Shown: in pieces, positions 45,074-53,936 of the stretch
Layout: every line of letters starts with the position of its first letter
Position numbering within the stretch: the first letter of the stretch is position 1
Assembly: GCA_963545565.1 (NCBI GenBank)
Contig: CAUUJV010000003.1
Location: forward strand, 62,001-126,000
Reading direction: 5' to 3'
Origin: CAUUJV01 sp963545565
Lineage (GTDB): Bacteria; Actinomycetota; Actinomycetes; Actinomycetales; Bifidobacteriaceae
Length of the DNA: 64,000 nucleotides
Notes under the pieces: model-generated
Seen by the model: only the letters and a program-made list of their open reading frames with translations
Told to the model about the DNA's origin: nothing
The model's database searches: none
Program-made: the position numbers and the translations under genes

Positions 45074-46504
45074 ATGGTATCGGATGCTGCTTTTGAAGCA
45101 TGTATGGCGAAAATGCGTGACAACGATGTCTCTGATGTTGCTATTGCTCAATTTACGCGCCTGTATGAGGCGTGGCAGGCGGATGAAACTGGTTGGATTC
45201 GCGAGGAGGATGTTGAAGCAGTAAAACAAGTCCCTCATGTTCAGGACATTCGCAAGAGTAGCGATCCACAGCGCAATCATGATGCACTTGCTAAAACAGT
45301 TATGCTAAAGCTTAATGGCGGTCTTGGAACCTCAATGGGCTTAGATAAGGCAAAATCGCTTCTTAACGTGCGCCGTCACAAAGCTCGTAAAATGACCTTC
45401 TTGGACATTATTCTCGGGCAAGTTATCACAGTTCGTCAGCGTCAAAACGTTAATCTTCCGCTTGTTCTGATGAATTCGTTCCGCACATCTAGGGATTCAC
45501 TTGCCGTAGTCAAAAAAAACCGTAAGTTCCATCAAACAGAAGTGCCGTTGGAAATTATTCAGCATCGTGAACCTAAGATTGTGGCTCATACCGGACGCCC
45601 TGTAAGTTTTGCAGAGAATCGTGAATTGGAGTGGTGCCCATCTGGGCATGGTGATGTATTCAGCACTTTATGGGAATCAGGATTGCTCGATACCCTGCAA
45701 AATCAGGGCTATGAGTATCTATTTATCTCTAATTCAGATAACTTAGGAGCTCGCCCATCGTCAGTTATTTCTGGAGCATTTGCGGACTCCGGGGCGCCTT
45801 TTATGGTTGAAGTTTCGCGTCGTACGTCAGCAGACCGCAAGGGCGGCCATATTGTGCGTGATAAAAAAACTGGTGCATTGATATTACGCGAGATGAGCCA
45901 AGTGCATCCTGACGATAAGTCGAAGGCAACGAATGTTAAACGTCACCCGTACTTCAATACCAATAATATTTGGGTGCGAATTAGTGCATTAAGGAAGATT
46001 TTGCGCGAATACGGCGGTATACTTCCATTGCCAGTTATTCGTAATGCGAAAACTGTTGATCCAACAAATCCTGCGTCTACTCAGGTTATCCAGCTTGAGA
46101 TTGCAATGGGGGCAGCTATTGGTCTGTTCCCAGACGCAATCTGCATTGAGGTAGACCGTCAACGCTTCTTACCAGTGAAGACTACGAATGATCTCTTTAT
46201 TTTACGTTCAGATCGCTTCCATTTAACTGACGCATATGAGATTGAGGACGGCAACTACATCTTTCCAGATATCGACTTAGACCCGCAGTATTACAAGAAT
46301 ATCAGCGATTTTGACGAGCGTTTCCCCTACGGAGTTCCGTCTCTCGCCGCTGCCAATTCCGTTACAATTCGTGGTGATTGGACTTTCGGGCATGACGTAC
46401 GTTGCTTTGCAGATGCCGTTTTGGAGGACCAAGGCATGCCTTCATACGTTCCGAATGGTGAGTTCTTTGGTCCGCACGGTGTAGAACCAGATGAATGGCT
46501 TTAG
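45074..46504 (+). CDS. ugpA: UTP-glucose-1-phosphate uridylyltransferase (eukaryote-like UDPGP family)
   Basis: A 476-residue enzyme of the UDPGP family, not the bacterial GalU type: LNGGLGTSMGLDKAKSLL is the nucleotide loop, then VLMNSFRT, WCPSGHGDVFSTL and ISNSDNLGA. It makes UDP-glucose, feeding the Leloir pathway and, with the neighbouring mutase, UDP-galactofuranose. GGGAGGTGG precedes the ATG at 45074. Bifidobacteria use this enzyme type; the symbol is taken from there. Confidence 0.9.
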   Translation: MVSDAAFEACMAKMRDNDVSDVAIAQFTRLYEAWQADETGWIREEDVEAVKQVPHVQDIRKSSDPQRNHDALAKTVMLKLNGGLGTSMGLDKAKSLLNVRRHKARKMTFLDIILGQVITVRQRQNVNLPLVLMNSFRTSRDSLAVVKKNRKFHQTEVPLEIIQHREPKIVAHTGRPVSFAENRELEWCPSGHGDVFSTLWESGLLDTLQNQGYEYLFISNSDNLGARPSSVISGAFADSGAPFMVEVSRRTSADRKGGHIVRDKKTGALILREMSQVHPDDKSKATNVKRHPYFNTNNIWVRISALRKILREYGGILPLPVIRNAKTVDPTNPASTQVIQLEIAMGAAIGLFPDAICIEVDRQRFLPVKTTNDLFILRSDRFHLTDAYEIEDGNYIFPDIDLDPQYYKNISDFDERFPYGVPSLAAANSVTIRGDWTFGHDVRCFADAVLEDQGMPSYVPNGEFFGPHGVEPDEWL

Positions 46505-46558
46505 AGTGAGGTCTAGCAAGAAAAGATAGACCTGTCTAATAACCCTCCTCAATCGTGA

Positions 46559-47749
46559 TTATTGCGCTGCTGCTGTGAGCATGGGTGCAATAACTGTGTC
46601 ATATGTAGTCAGTGCAGTATTTATGACTTGGTGCATGTCGTAATACGCATAGGTTCCTAGACGGCCGCCAAATACTACATCTGGCTCGGCTGCTGCTTTT
46701 CTCTTGTACTGTTCGTAGAGATTGCGGTCTTCAGCCGTGTTGACAGGATAATATGGCTCATCTTCACGCGAGGCAAAGCGGCTATATTCTTCCCAAACAA
46801 TGGTTTTGTTTGGGTTTTGCTGATTTGCGCGCTCAGGATTGAAATTCTTGAACTCGATTGCGCGAGTATAAGGAACATCTGAATCTGCATAATTCATAAC
46901 AGGAATGCCAAAGTGATCACCTTCGTCATATCGTTGTTCCTTAAAATCAACGGTACGCCACTTGAGCTCTCCAAGATCGTAATCGAAATAGCGATCAACT
47001 GGGCCAGTGTAAATCACAGGAACTCGACCAATGAGAGCCTTTTTACTCCATGGCTGGGATTCATCGAAGAAGTCTACATTAAGGCTCACCGCGATGTGCT
47101 CATTATCAATCATGCGCTCAAACCATGCAGTGTATCCATCGGTTGGTAGCCCCTCCCATGTGTCTTTGAAATAGCGGTTATCATAGTTAAAACGCACTGG
47201 AAGACGACGAATAATAGAAGCAGGAAGTGCACTTGGGTCTGTCTGCCATTGTTTAGCAGTGTAGTTGCGGATGAATGCATCATAAAGGGGCTTGCCAATT
47301 AGCTTCTGGCCTTGTTCGTCTAAATTTTGCGGTTCAATATCTGCATATTCGCCAGCTTGTTCTTCGATAAGAGTTTTTGCTTCAGAGGGTGTGTAGTGGG
47401 CGTGGAAAAATTGGTTGATAGTACCAAGATTGACCGGTAGAGGAAAAACCTCGCCATTATGGGTCGTGTAGACGCGATGTACATAATTGGTAAAGCTCGT
47501 AAAACGATTTACGTAATTCCACACTCGCTTATTAGAAGTATGGAACAGATGAGCACCATATTTGTGCACTTCTGCGCCAGTTTCTGTATCAAAATATGAG
47601 TAAGCATTTCCGCCAATATGACTACGAATATCAATGATGTGAACATATTTGTCAGTATGCTCGGCGATTTGCTGAGCAGTAGTTAAGCCAAAGAGTCCAG
47701 CGCCAACAATTACAATATCTGCTTTAATTCCGTTGAATTCAATAGTCAT
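46559..47749 (-). CDS. glf: UDP-galactopyranose mutase
   Basis: A 396-residue flavoenzyme. The FAD-binding motif VIVGAGLFGLTTAQQIAE lies at about 12-29, followed by HIGGNAYSYFD and HKYGAHLFHTSNKRVW, and NRYTAKQW-like RNYTAKQW at about 165. It interconverts UDP-galactopyranose and UDP-galactofuranose. It converges with ugpA at a 54 bp gap. It supplies the donor for the galactofuranosyltransferase-like protein at 43915-44946. Confidence 0.95.
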   Translation of the reverse strand: MTIEFNGIKADIVIVGAGLFGLTTAQQIAEHTDKYVHIIDIRSHIGGNAYSYFDTETGAEVHKYGAHLFHTSNKRVWNYVNRFTSFTNYVHRVYTTHNGEVFPLPVNLGTINQFFHAHYTPSEAKTLIEEQAGEYADIEPQNLDEQGQKLIGKPLYDAFIRNYTAKQWQTDPSALPASIIRRLPVRFNYDNRYFKDTWEGLPTDGYTAWFERMIDNEHIAVSLNVDFFDESQPWSKKALIGRVPVIYTGPVDRYFDYDLGELKWRTVDFKEQRYDEGDHFGIPVMNYADSDVPYTRAIEFKNFNPERANQQNPNKTIVWEEYSRFASREDEPYYPVNTAEDRNLYEQYKRKAAAEPDVVFGGRLGTYAYYDMHQVINTALTTYDTVIAPMLTAAAQ

Positions 47750-47893
47750 AAATTCTATAGTAACGCGAAGTGAAAATAACGCAGATGAACTCCTATTGAG
47801 TTTCCTGCTGAGTAAGGCTTTAGCGCCTAACTAATTTTCTAGTTTCAGCCGGCATGTAGTATAGGAACACTGCAGAAACGACTCAGGAGGATT

Positions 47894-48856
47894 ATGGCGA
47901 ACAGGGCATTCTCTCAAACCCCATTGATACCAAGAAGTTCGCGTGGCACAGGCAGCGGCAGTAACAATGGCAGCAAGAGAGGGAAAGGCCCAAATTCGAA
48001 CCTGAGGCGAAACCTTGAAATTGCGCGCGCTGCAGCTTTGTGGGTTATAGCTGCTGTACTCGTTATTGGCCTTGTTTACGGCGTGATGCACATAGTTCAG
48101 CGCCAACAAGCCATCAGCACGGCGCAAGAAAATCAGTCAGCTACGTACAAATCATACTCATTTGACGCAGGATACATTATCTCCGATTCGCAATTCTTTG
48201 ACGGCGATGCGATGACCGCTAAGCAAATCCAGCGATTCCTCAATAAGCGCGGATCTAAATGCTCTGGTGAATATTGCCTTTCAACTCTTAAAGTGACCAC
48301 GTCTAAGGAAACTTCGGATTCGCTCTGCGACGGTTATAACGGTGGAAGTGGCTCTGGTCATGAAACAGAATCGGCCGCAACTGTTATCCGCAAGGTTGGC
48401 GCGAGCTGCGGAGTAAGCCAAAAAGTCCTACTGGTAATGCTTGAGAAAGAGCAGGGGCTTATTACGGCAAAGTCTCCCACAGAAACGCAGATTAAGGCAG
48501 CACTTGGGCTTTCTTGCCCAGACACTGCGGCCTGTGACACTGCCTATGCAGGATTCTTTCAACAGGTGTGGGGTGCGGCGCATCGCTTCAAGTACTATCA
48601 GGCGCATTCTTCGCAGTATTCCTACCACAAGCAGCAGTTAAATTACATTCTGTACAATCCAACGCAATCATGTGGCGGATCAAACGTCTACATTTACAAT
48701 GATGCTACTGCTCTGCTGTATATTTACACTCCATATCAGCCGAACACTGCTGCTTTGAAGGCCGGCTATGGTACCGGTGATTCTTGTTCAAGTTATGGAA
48801 ACAGGAATTTCTCTTTGCTCTACCGCCAATGGTTTGGCAACCCAACGCTTTCTTAG
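47894..48856 (+). CDS. Membrane-anchored extracytoplasmic protein of the actinobacterial IISDxxF type
   Basis: A 320-residue protein: a basic Gly/Ser-rich N terminus, one helix (about 45-70), and an extracytoplasmic domain with IISDSQFFDGDAMTAKQIQRFLN, a motif I know from many secreted actinobacterial proteins, then four or more cysteines and LLVMLEKEQGLI. The latter Glu within a helix resembles the goose-type/transglycosylase arrangement, so cell-wall lysis is possible. AGGAGG precedes the ATG. Function unproven. Confidence 0.65.
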   Translation: MANRAFSQTPLIPRSSRGTGSGSNNGSKRGKGPNSNLRRNLEIARAAALWVIAAVLVIGLVYGVMHIVQRQQAISTAQENQSATYKSYSFDAGYIISDSQFFDGDAMTAKQIQRFLNKRGSKCSGEYCLSTLKVTTSKETSDSLCDGYNGGSGSGHETESAATVIRKVGASCGVSQKVLLVMLEKEQGLITAKSPTETQIKAALGLSCPDTAACDTAYAGFFQQVWGAAHRFKYYQAHSSQYSYHKQQLNYILYNPTQSCGGSNVYIYNDATALLYIYTPYQPNTAALKAGYGTGDSCSSYGNRNFSLLYRQWFGNPTLS

Positions 48857-48966
48857 GACTCTTTCTTAAATCACTTTTTAAGTTACTTTCTTAATTTCCT
48901 CGTATTGTTTGCGTTACATCAGATTTTGAGTATGCACGTCGGCTCAATGCTGTATCCTTGAAAAGT

Positions 48967-49037
48967 TGCTCAACTTGAGCACGCGTAAACACATTCTCCT
49001 GCTGCAGAACGTCTGTGGCCGAATGACCGAAGGAGGT
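48967..49037 (+). promoter_or_regulatory. rpsF leader with palindrome and possible S6:S18 site
   Basis: A perfect TGCTCAA-C-TTGAGCA palindrome (48967-48981) is followed by a leader in which CTCCT (about 48993-48997) could pair with the AGGAG of the rpsF ribosome site, next to GACCG. This is the general arrangement of the S6:S18-binding leader; assignment is tentative. Confidence 0.35.
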
Positions 49038-49042
49038 GGGTG

Positions 49043-49339
49043 ATGTCTGCGCATAAATATGAACTCATGCTTATTGCTGATCCTGAACTGGACGAGCGTG
49101 CAGTGAAGAAGTTGGTAGAGAAGTATCTCGAAACTGTCACCAATGAAAAGGGTACCGTAGAAGACACCGATATTTGGGGTCGCCGCAAGCTTGCTTACGA
49201 AATTGATGGCAAGACTGAGGGTAACTACGTAGTTGTTAATTACACCGCTGAGCCTGCAACCAGCGACGAGCTTGATCGTTTGCTGAACCTCAACGAGTCC
49301 ATTATCCGTACGAAGATTCTTCGCAAGGATGCTAAGTAA
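49043..49339 (+). CDS. rpsF: 30S ribosomal protein S6
   Basis: A 98-residue protein: HKYELMLIADPELDERAVKKLVEKYL, then DIWGRRKLAYEIDGKTEGNYVVVNY, the typical S6 fold. It binds S18 in the 30S platform. The ATG at 49043 follows AGGAGGT; a GTG three bases earlier is less likely. First gene of the rpsF-ssb-rpsR-rplI operon. Confidence 0.96.
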   Translation: MSAHKYELMLIADPELDERAVKKLVEKYLETVTNEKGTVEDTDIWGRRKLAYEIDGKTEGNYVVVNYTAEPATSDELDRLLNLNESIIRTKILRKDAK

Positions 49340-49496
49340 AGCGTTCTGATGCTTTACAAACATTCGTCAAATCGTTAAAGCTAAGACGATAAATACGTTA
49401 GGCGAGAAACTTATAAGGTTTTAATAAAGATTCTTGTGAATGCTTACACATTTTTAAGAAGCGTATACAGGAATTTGTAAAGGTTGGAGGCAGTGT

Positions 49497-50105
49497 ATGG
49501 CTGGAGATACACAAATTACTGTGATTGGCAATCTTGCTGCTGATCCTGAGGAAATTCAAGGTCGTAATGGCAGGGGAGCAAGATTCTCGATTCTTTCGAC
49601 TCCTTCTACTTATAACCGTCAAACGAACAGCTGGGATAATGGTGAAACATTGTCTATGCGCTGTATTGTTTGGGATTCTGGCCGCACTACTTTGGCTTCC
49701 AATATTCTGGCGAGCCTTTCAAAAGGTACACGAGTTATTGCACAAGGAAATCTTGTTCAGAATTCCTATGAAACTAGCAATGGTGAGCGCCGTTACAGCG
49801 TTGAGCTTCGTGTGACTGAAATTGGTCCTGCGTTGACTCGCAACACTGCACAGGTAACTCGCGTGCAGTCTGCTGGCGGCGGATTCCAGAATGGTCGAGG
49901 CGGTTTTGCAGGATCAAGTTCCAATGCAAACAGCAATGGTTATCAGAGTGGCTTGAATGCTGCTCCTAACTACTCAGCACAGACTCCAGCTGCTGACCCG
50001 TTCGCAAGTTCACCATCTACGTCTGGCTCAAATCCTTACGATTTCGGTAGTTCGAATGGTTTTGGATCTAACGACGATTTCGGCTCAGATGAGGATATCT
50101 TTTAG
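49497..50105 (+). CDS. ssb: Single-stranded DNA-binding protein
   Basis: A 202-residue protein. The OB fold covers about residues 1-112 (ITVIGNLAADPE, LSMRCIVWDSGRTTLASNIL, GTRVIAQGNLV). A Gly/Asn/Ser-rich linker leads to the acidic tip DEDIF, which recruits repair and replication proteins. It replaces the more usual DDDIPF ending. Position between rpsF and rpsR is standard. Confidence 0.93.
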   Translation: MAGDTQITVIGNLAADPEEIQGRNGRGARFSILSTPSTYNRQTNSWDNGETLSMRCIVWDSGRTTLASNILASLSKGTRVIAQGNLVQNSYETSNGERRYSVELRVTEIGPALTRNTAQVTRVQSAGGGFQNGRGGFAGSSSNANSNGYQSGLNAAPNYSAQTPAADPFASSPSTSGSNPYDFGSSNGFGSNDDFGSDEDIF

Positions 50106-50170
50106 ATATTTTCGAAGAAGCTATCTTCAAAACTTTATAAACGTTATTCGCACAAGTTCAAGGAGTGCAT

Positions 50171-50419
50171 ATGTCACGCAAGAGGCCACAGCCACCGGTT
50201 AAGCCTTTCAAGAAGAAGCCAAACCCACTCAAGGCTGCAAAGATTACTGAGATTGATTACAAGGACGTTGCGTTGCTTCGCAAGTTCGTTTCCGACCGCG
50301 GCAAGATTCGTTCCCGTCGCATCACCGGCGTTACCGTGCAGGAACAGCGCAAGATTTCACGTGCAATTAAGAACGCACGCGAAATGGCTCTTCTACCTTA
50401 CGCAACCAACGGTCGCTAA
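50171..50419 (+). CDS. rpsR: 30S ribosomal protein S18
   Basis: An 82-residue basic protein: MSRKRPQPPVKPFKKKPNPL, then ITEIDYKDVALLRKFVSDRGKI and SRRITGVTVQEQRKISRAIKNARE, the S18 consensus. It has no zinc-binding cysteine cluster. AGGAG lies before the ATG at 50171. Pairs with S6. Confidence 0.96.
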   Translation: MSRKRPQPPVKPFKKKPNPLKAAKITEIDYKDVALLRKFVSDRGKIRSRRITGVTVQEQRKISRAIKNAREMALLPYATNGR

Positions 50420-50439
50420 ATTTAGAGAGGTTAACAAAC

Positions 50440-50892
50440 ATGGCTAAAGACACCAAGGTTATTCTTCTCGACGCAGTTTCTGGCTTAGGTCAGGCTGGCG
50501 ACGTTGTTGAAGTAAAGTCCGGTTACGCACGTAACTTCCTTCTTCCACAGGGTCTCGCTTTTGCATGGACCAAGGGTGCTGCAGCTCAGATTGAACAGAT
50601 GCAGCGCGCACGCCGTGCACAGGCTCTCGCGTCCCGCGAGGACGCAGTAGCAGCAAAGACTGCAATCGACGGTTCTACAGTTGAAATCGCTGCAAAGGTT
50701 TCCGAATCTGGAAAGCTCTTCGGCGGCATTAACGCAGAGGCAGTAGCAGCAGCTCTTCAGGCTAAGGGTACCGCAGTTTCTGCAAAGACTATTACCGTTG
50801 AAACAATCAAGACCACTGGCGAATTCCCTGCAACCGTACAGTTGCACCCAGAAATTTCCGCACAGTTCACCGTCAAGGTTGTTGCTGCCTAA
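50440..50892 (+). CDS. rplI: 50S ribosomal protein L9
   Basis: A 150-residue protein with the L9 N-terminal signature VILLDAVSGLGQAGDVVEVKSGYARNFLLPQGLA, the long connecting helix and a C-terminal domain. AGAGAGGTT lies before the ATG. Last gene of the operon, closed by the terminator at 50977-51024. Confidence 0.96.
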   Translation: MAKDTKVILLDAVSGLGQAGDVVEVKSGYARNFLLPQGLAFAWTKGAAAQIEQMQRARRAQALASREDAVAAKTAIDGSTVEIAAKVSESGKLFGGINAEAVAAALQAKGTAVSAKTITVETIKTTGEFPATVQLHPEISAQFTVKVVAA

Positions 50893-50976
50893 GTAAGCTA
50901 TCTAAGAAATATCTGAATAAGAATAATTAGAAGACTTACTTGATATTGGCTGATTACCCGTAATTTTCGGGTCTAA

Positions 50977-51024
50977 GACTGCATTTCCTCCTCCCATCGA
51001 GAGAGAAAATGCAGTCTTTTCTTT
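50977..51024 (+). terminator. Terminator of the rpsF-rplI operon
   Basis: GACTGCATTT (50977-50986) pairs perfectly with AAATGCAGTC (51007-51016), followed by TTTTCTTTTTC. Confidence 0.85.
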
Positions 51025-51261
51025 TTCTTCTTTCTCTCTGCCGTCCTTTTGCAGCCTCCGACTGTTTCTTCAGGTGTTCCTCCAGCTGTTTCTGCTGCTG
51101 CCTGGTGCTTGTTTCAGACACTCCCGTTTTCTCGAACACTTCGTTCAACTAGTCGAACATTTTGATAGGGAAAACGAGAGTGTATGAGCAGGACTTCCCG
51201 TAACGTGGTTTTGTGCGTATAAAGGGAATATTCATGCGCCATTCAAGTTTTTATCCTTAAG

Positions 51262-51783
51262 ATGTGTTTGACTGGGTACGTGAAAAATTTGTTTGCACAA
51301 CTCGTGAAATTTGGCCTTATCGGCGTTATCGCATTTGTCATTGATTACGGTATTCTCAATCTTCTCGTTCACTTTGGCATGAATGGAGTGCTTGCTGCGG
51401 CAGTTTCTTTCACTATTTCGCTTATTTTCAATTACTTGGCTAGCATGAAGTTTGTTTTCGTTCACCGTGATGATATGGCTCGCTGGATGGAAATGGCTAT
51501 CTTTCTTCTGTCTTCACTAGTCGGTTTGGGGATTAACGAGATAATCATTTGGATTGCAACAGACGTGATGCTCCCTGCTGATGCGATTACTTCAAATCAT
51601 GTTAAGTATGTTCTTTTTCTCAATATCGGGAAAATTATTGCAACCATAGTCGTGGCAATTTGGAATTTCGTTATTCGAAAGTGGCTGCTTGATGCACCAG
51701 ATCCGAATAAGCCAGTAAACGAAAATTCTATTGCGCATAAGCTTGGCACATGGTCTCTTACACACGGACCACAGGAAAAATAG
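51262..51783 (+). CDS. GtrA-like membrane protein
   Basis: A 173-residue protein with four membrane helices of the GtrA family: LVKFGLIGVIAFVIDYGILNLLVH, then FNYLASMKFVF, LGINEIIIW and VVAIWNFVIRKWLL. GtrA proteins are thought to flip or hold lipid-linked sugars for surface glycan decoration. No good ribosome site precedes the ATG at 51262; a GTG at 51280 is an alternative. It may serve the polysaccharide genes upstream. Confidence 0.85.
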   Translation: MCLTGYVKNLFAQLVKFGLIGVIAFVIDYGILNLLVHFGMNGVLAAAVSFTISLIFNYLASMKFVFVHRDDMARWMEMAIFLLSSLVGLGINEIIIWIATDVMLPADAITSNHVKYVLFLNIGKIIATIVVAIWNFVIRKWLLDAPDPNKPVNENSIAHKLGTWSLTHGPQEK

Positions 51784-51804
51784 TAAGAAAGCACAGGTGA
51801 AACG

Positions 51805-52155
51805 ATGCCAGTTATTCATACTCACGTCAGCGTTGAAACAACTCCAGAGCAGCGCGAGACATTGAAGTCAGCGTATGGCAGCCTTATCAGCTTGATTCCT
51901 GGAAAGTCTGAAGGATGGCTTATGTGCCCCTTTGAAGACAATATGCCTATCTACTTTGGTGGAGATAATAGCAAACCAGCAGCATACGTTGAAGTTAATG
52001 CCTTTGGCCATTCTGAAATTTCGTCTGACGTGTGGAACTCTATGACTGCTCGCATTATGCAAGCTTTAGAAGATGTGCTAGGTATTCCACAAGATCGCAC
52101 ATATATTCGTTACACAGCTACCAGAGATTGGGGCTGGAACGGCGGAAACTTCTAG
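51805..52155 (+). CDS. MIF-like tautomerase superfamily protein
   Basis: A 116-residue protein, close to the length of macrophage migration inhibitory factor. It starts with Met-Pro, so processing would free the catalytic Pro1; the middle has MPIYFGGDNSKPAAYVEV (MIF: MAFGGSSEPCALCSL), and the end DRTYIRYTATRDWGWNGGNF parallels the MIF C-terminal strands. Phenylpyruvate or related tautomerase activity is plausible. A GGTGA lies before the ATG. It lies 21 bp after the GtrA gene. Confidence 0.75.
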   Translation: MPVIHTHVSVETTPEQRETLKSAYGSLISLIPGKSEGWLMCPFEDNMPIYFGGDNSKPAAYVEVNAFGHSEISSDVWNSMTARIMQALEDVLGIPQDRTYIRYTATRDWGWNGGNF

Positions 52156-52204
52156 CCAGACCAACAGACCACATAAATAGACTACATAATCGCAAGGAGG
52201 CAGC

Positions 52205-52861
52205 ATGGGCAACACAACCATTCATATGGTTCGGCACGGTGAAGTGCTAAACCCAGATCACCTGCTATATGAGCGGCTACCAGGCTTCCACTTGTCAGAT
52301 CGTGGTCTTCGGATGGCAAAAGCAACTGGTGCATATATGGCCTCGGAAGAATCCATGCGTACAGCAGCAGCAATTTTCTGTTCTCCACTCGAACGCACTG
52401 TTGGAACAGCAGGAGCGATTCGAGATGCGATTAACCCGGTTCGTCCAGCTCATATGACCAAGCTTGAACTGAATACTGATGAGCGCATTATTGAGGCGCG
52501 TAATGAGTTTCGTGGTAAGCGCATCGGTTATGGTGAGGGAGCATTGTGGCGCAATGGGAACTGGCACTTGGTCTTGAATCTCTATAAGCCTAGCTGGGGT
52601 GAGACCTACAAAGAAATTGCTGCCCGCGTTAGCGAATTTGTGTATGAAAAAGTAGATGAATTTGATGGCGAGAATGTGATTGTTGTCAGCCACGAATCGC
52701 CAATATGGTCTTTTAGGCATCTGCTAGAAACTGGGCATCCTGAGCACAATATGCTCCTTCGTCACACAGCCTTGGCATCGGTAACATCATTGACATTCGA
52801 GGCTGAATCGCACAGGCTCTTGGGAATTCGCTATGCCGACCCTGCTGCGGATATTGAGTGA
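52205..52861 (+). CDS. Histidine phosphatase family protein
   Basis: A 218-residue protein with the branch-1 motif MVRHGEVLNPDHLLYERLPGFHLSDRG (phosphorylated His near residue 10), CSPLERTVGTA and the second His in VVSHESPIWSFRH. The pattern is that of phosphoglycerate mutase-like phosphatases. Substrate unknown. AAGGAGG precedes the ATG. Confidence 0.88.
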   Translation: MGNTTIHMVRHGEVLNPDHLLYERLPGFHLSDRGLRMAKATGAYMASEESMRTAAAIFCSPLERTVGTAGAIRDAINPVRPAHMTKLELNTDERIIEARNEFRGKRIGYGEGALWRNGNWHLVLNLYKPSWGETYKEIAARVSEFVYEKVDEFDGENVIVVSHESPIWSFRHLLETGHPEHNMLLRHTALASVTSLTFEAESHRLLGIRYADPAADIE

Positions 52862-52912
52862 ACATTGGGCGAATGTCGAATAGAGTAAAACTTAGTGTCA
52901 GGAGGGATTCTA

Positions 52913-53758
52913 ATGACTTTTGATTTCACGGGTGCTGATTATTCCCTGCACAATGAGCATGTGAGCAAAGCAGCTCAGGCGGCGCGTGATTTAGTAGCTT
53001 TGTGGCCTTTAACTGACCATATGAATCTTGATAACGATTTAAAGTACGGTGAGAATTTTCAAGTGCGCCAGGCTCAAGAGTTTGCGCTTCTTGTGGCAGA
53101 TAACATCACTATTGCCGATACGGAATACGTGTATGAAGGTGCGGATGAGATTCCAGGGCGTCCTCAAGAAATTGTAGATGCCTTACTTTCTGCGATTGAC
53201 GCATACGACGCTGCATATGATTTCCAAGAGACTTTGAACGTTTCAGAATTGTCGGATGCTGCTGAAGCCATATCTGGTAAAGCTTTAAGTGCCGAATCCA
53301 TGAGTGAAGTGCACAATCTTATTACTCAGGCTCAGAGCGAGGTTGAGCATGCTGATAACTTGGATTTGGAACAAGAACATATGATTCTTGTGGCTGCTGA
53401 AATTTATATGAAGTTTGCTGCTATAACTGCTCAGTTTGATAGCGACAATATTAATGGCCGTGCTGTGGCTGCGGCCTTGTTCCTTAAAGGGGTGAGCGGT
53501 AATTGGGGGCTTCCTCCTATTGTTGTTGACCATGAGCGCCTTATTTCGTGGCTTTCTGCGCCTCTAAACGAGCTTGTTGAAGATTATGCACAGCTTGCGG
53601 CGCAGGAATGGGAGCGTCATCGTGTTGATGTTTTATGGAATCCAGATGAGGCAAAGCGCTTAGCAAAAGAAGAAGATGAACGTAAAAGCAAGGAAGCGCT
53701 CGCAGCTAAGTTTGCACACATCAAAGATGACCCAAATAAGCCTCATGTGGAACTGTAG
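52913..53758 (+). CDS. Conserved-looking cytoplasmic protein of unknown function
   Basis: A 281-residue acidic, helical protein without signal or membrane segments. It begins MTFDFTGADYSLHNEHVSKAAQAA and ends in a charged Lys/Glu-rich tail. I recognise no family. The ATG at 52913 follows AGGAGGGA; the ORF extends 6 codons further upstream. It lies 51 bp after the phosphatase and could share its transcript. Confidence 0.7.
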   Translation: MTFDFTGADYSLHNEHVSKAAQAARDLVALWPLTDHMNLDNDLKYGENFQVRQAQEFALLVADNITIADTEYVYEGADEIPGRPQEIVDALLSAIDAYDAAYDFQETLNVSELSDAAEAISGKALSAESMSEVHNLITQAQSEVEHADNLDLEQEHMILVAAEIYMKFAAITAQFDSDNINGRAVAAALFLKGVSGNWGLPPIVVDHERLISWLSAPLNELVEDYAQLAAQEWERHRVDVLWNPDEAKRLAKEEDERKSKEALAAKFAHIKDDPNKPHVEL

Positions 53759-53842
53759 GTTTTCAGTTATAAAAGATTGCAAAAGTGTAAGGAAGATTGC
53801 AATACCTTGAGGTGTGAGGCCACGAATATAAATATCTTCCAA

Positions 53843-53887
53843 AGAAACAAAAAGTCCTGCCCATATAACGATTATGAGCAGGACTTT
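53843..53887 (-). terminator. Terminator of the DUF805 gene
   Basis: AAAGTCCTGC (53851-53860) pairs with GCAGGACTTT (53878-53887); on the minus strand a T-rich run (TTTTTGTTTC) follows. Confidence 0.75.
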
Positions 53888-53936
53888 AGCGTACTAACGC
53901 CGTAGATATTGAATATAGCGCTATAGGTGCAGACTA

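Noticed and set aside
50954..51148. A 64-codon minus-strand frame starting MNEVFEKTG after rplI
   Set aside because: It runs through the terminator of the ribosomal operon, begins with TTG and has no ribosome site.
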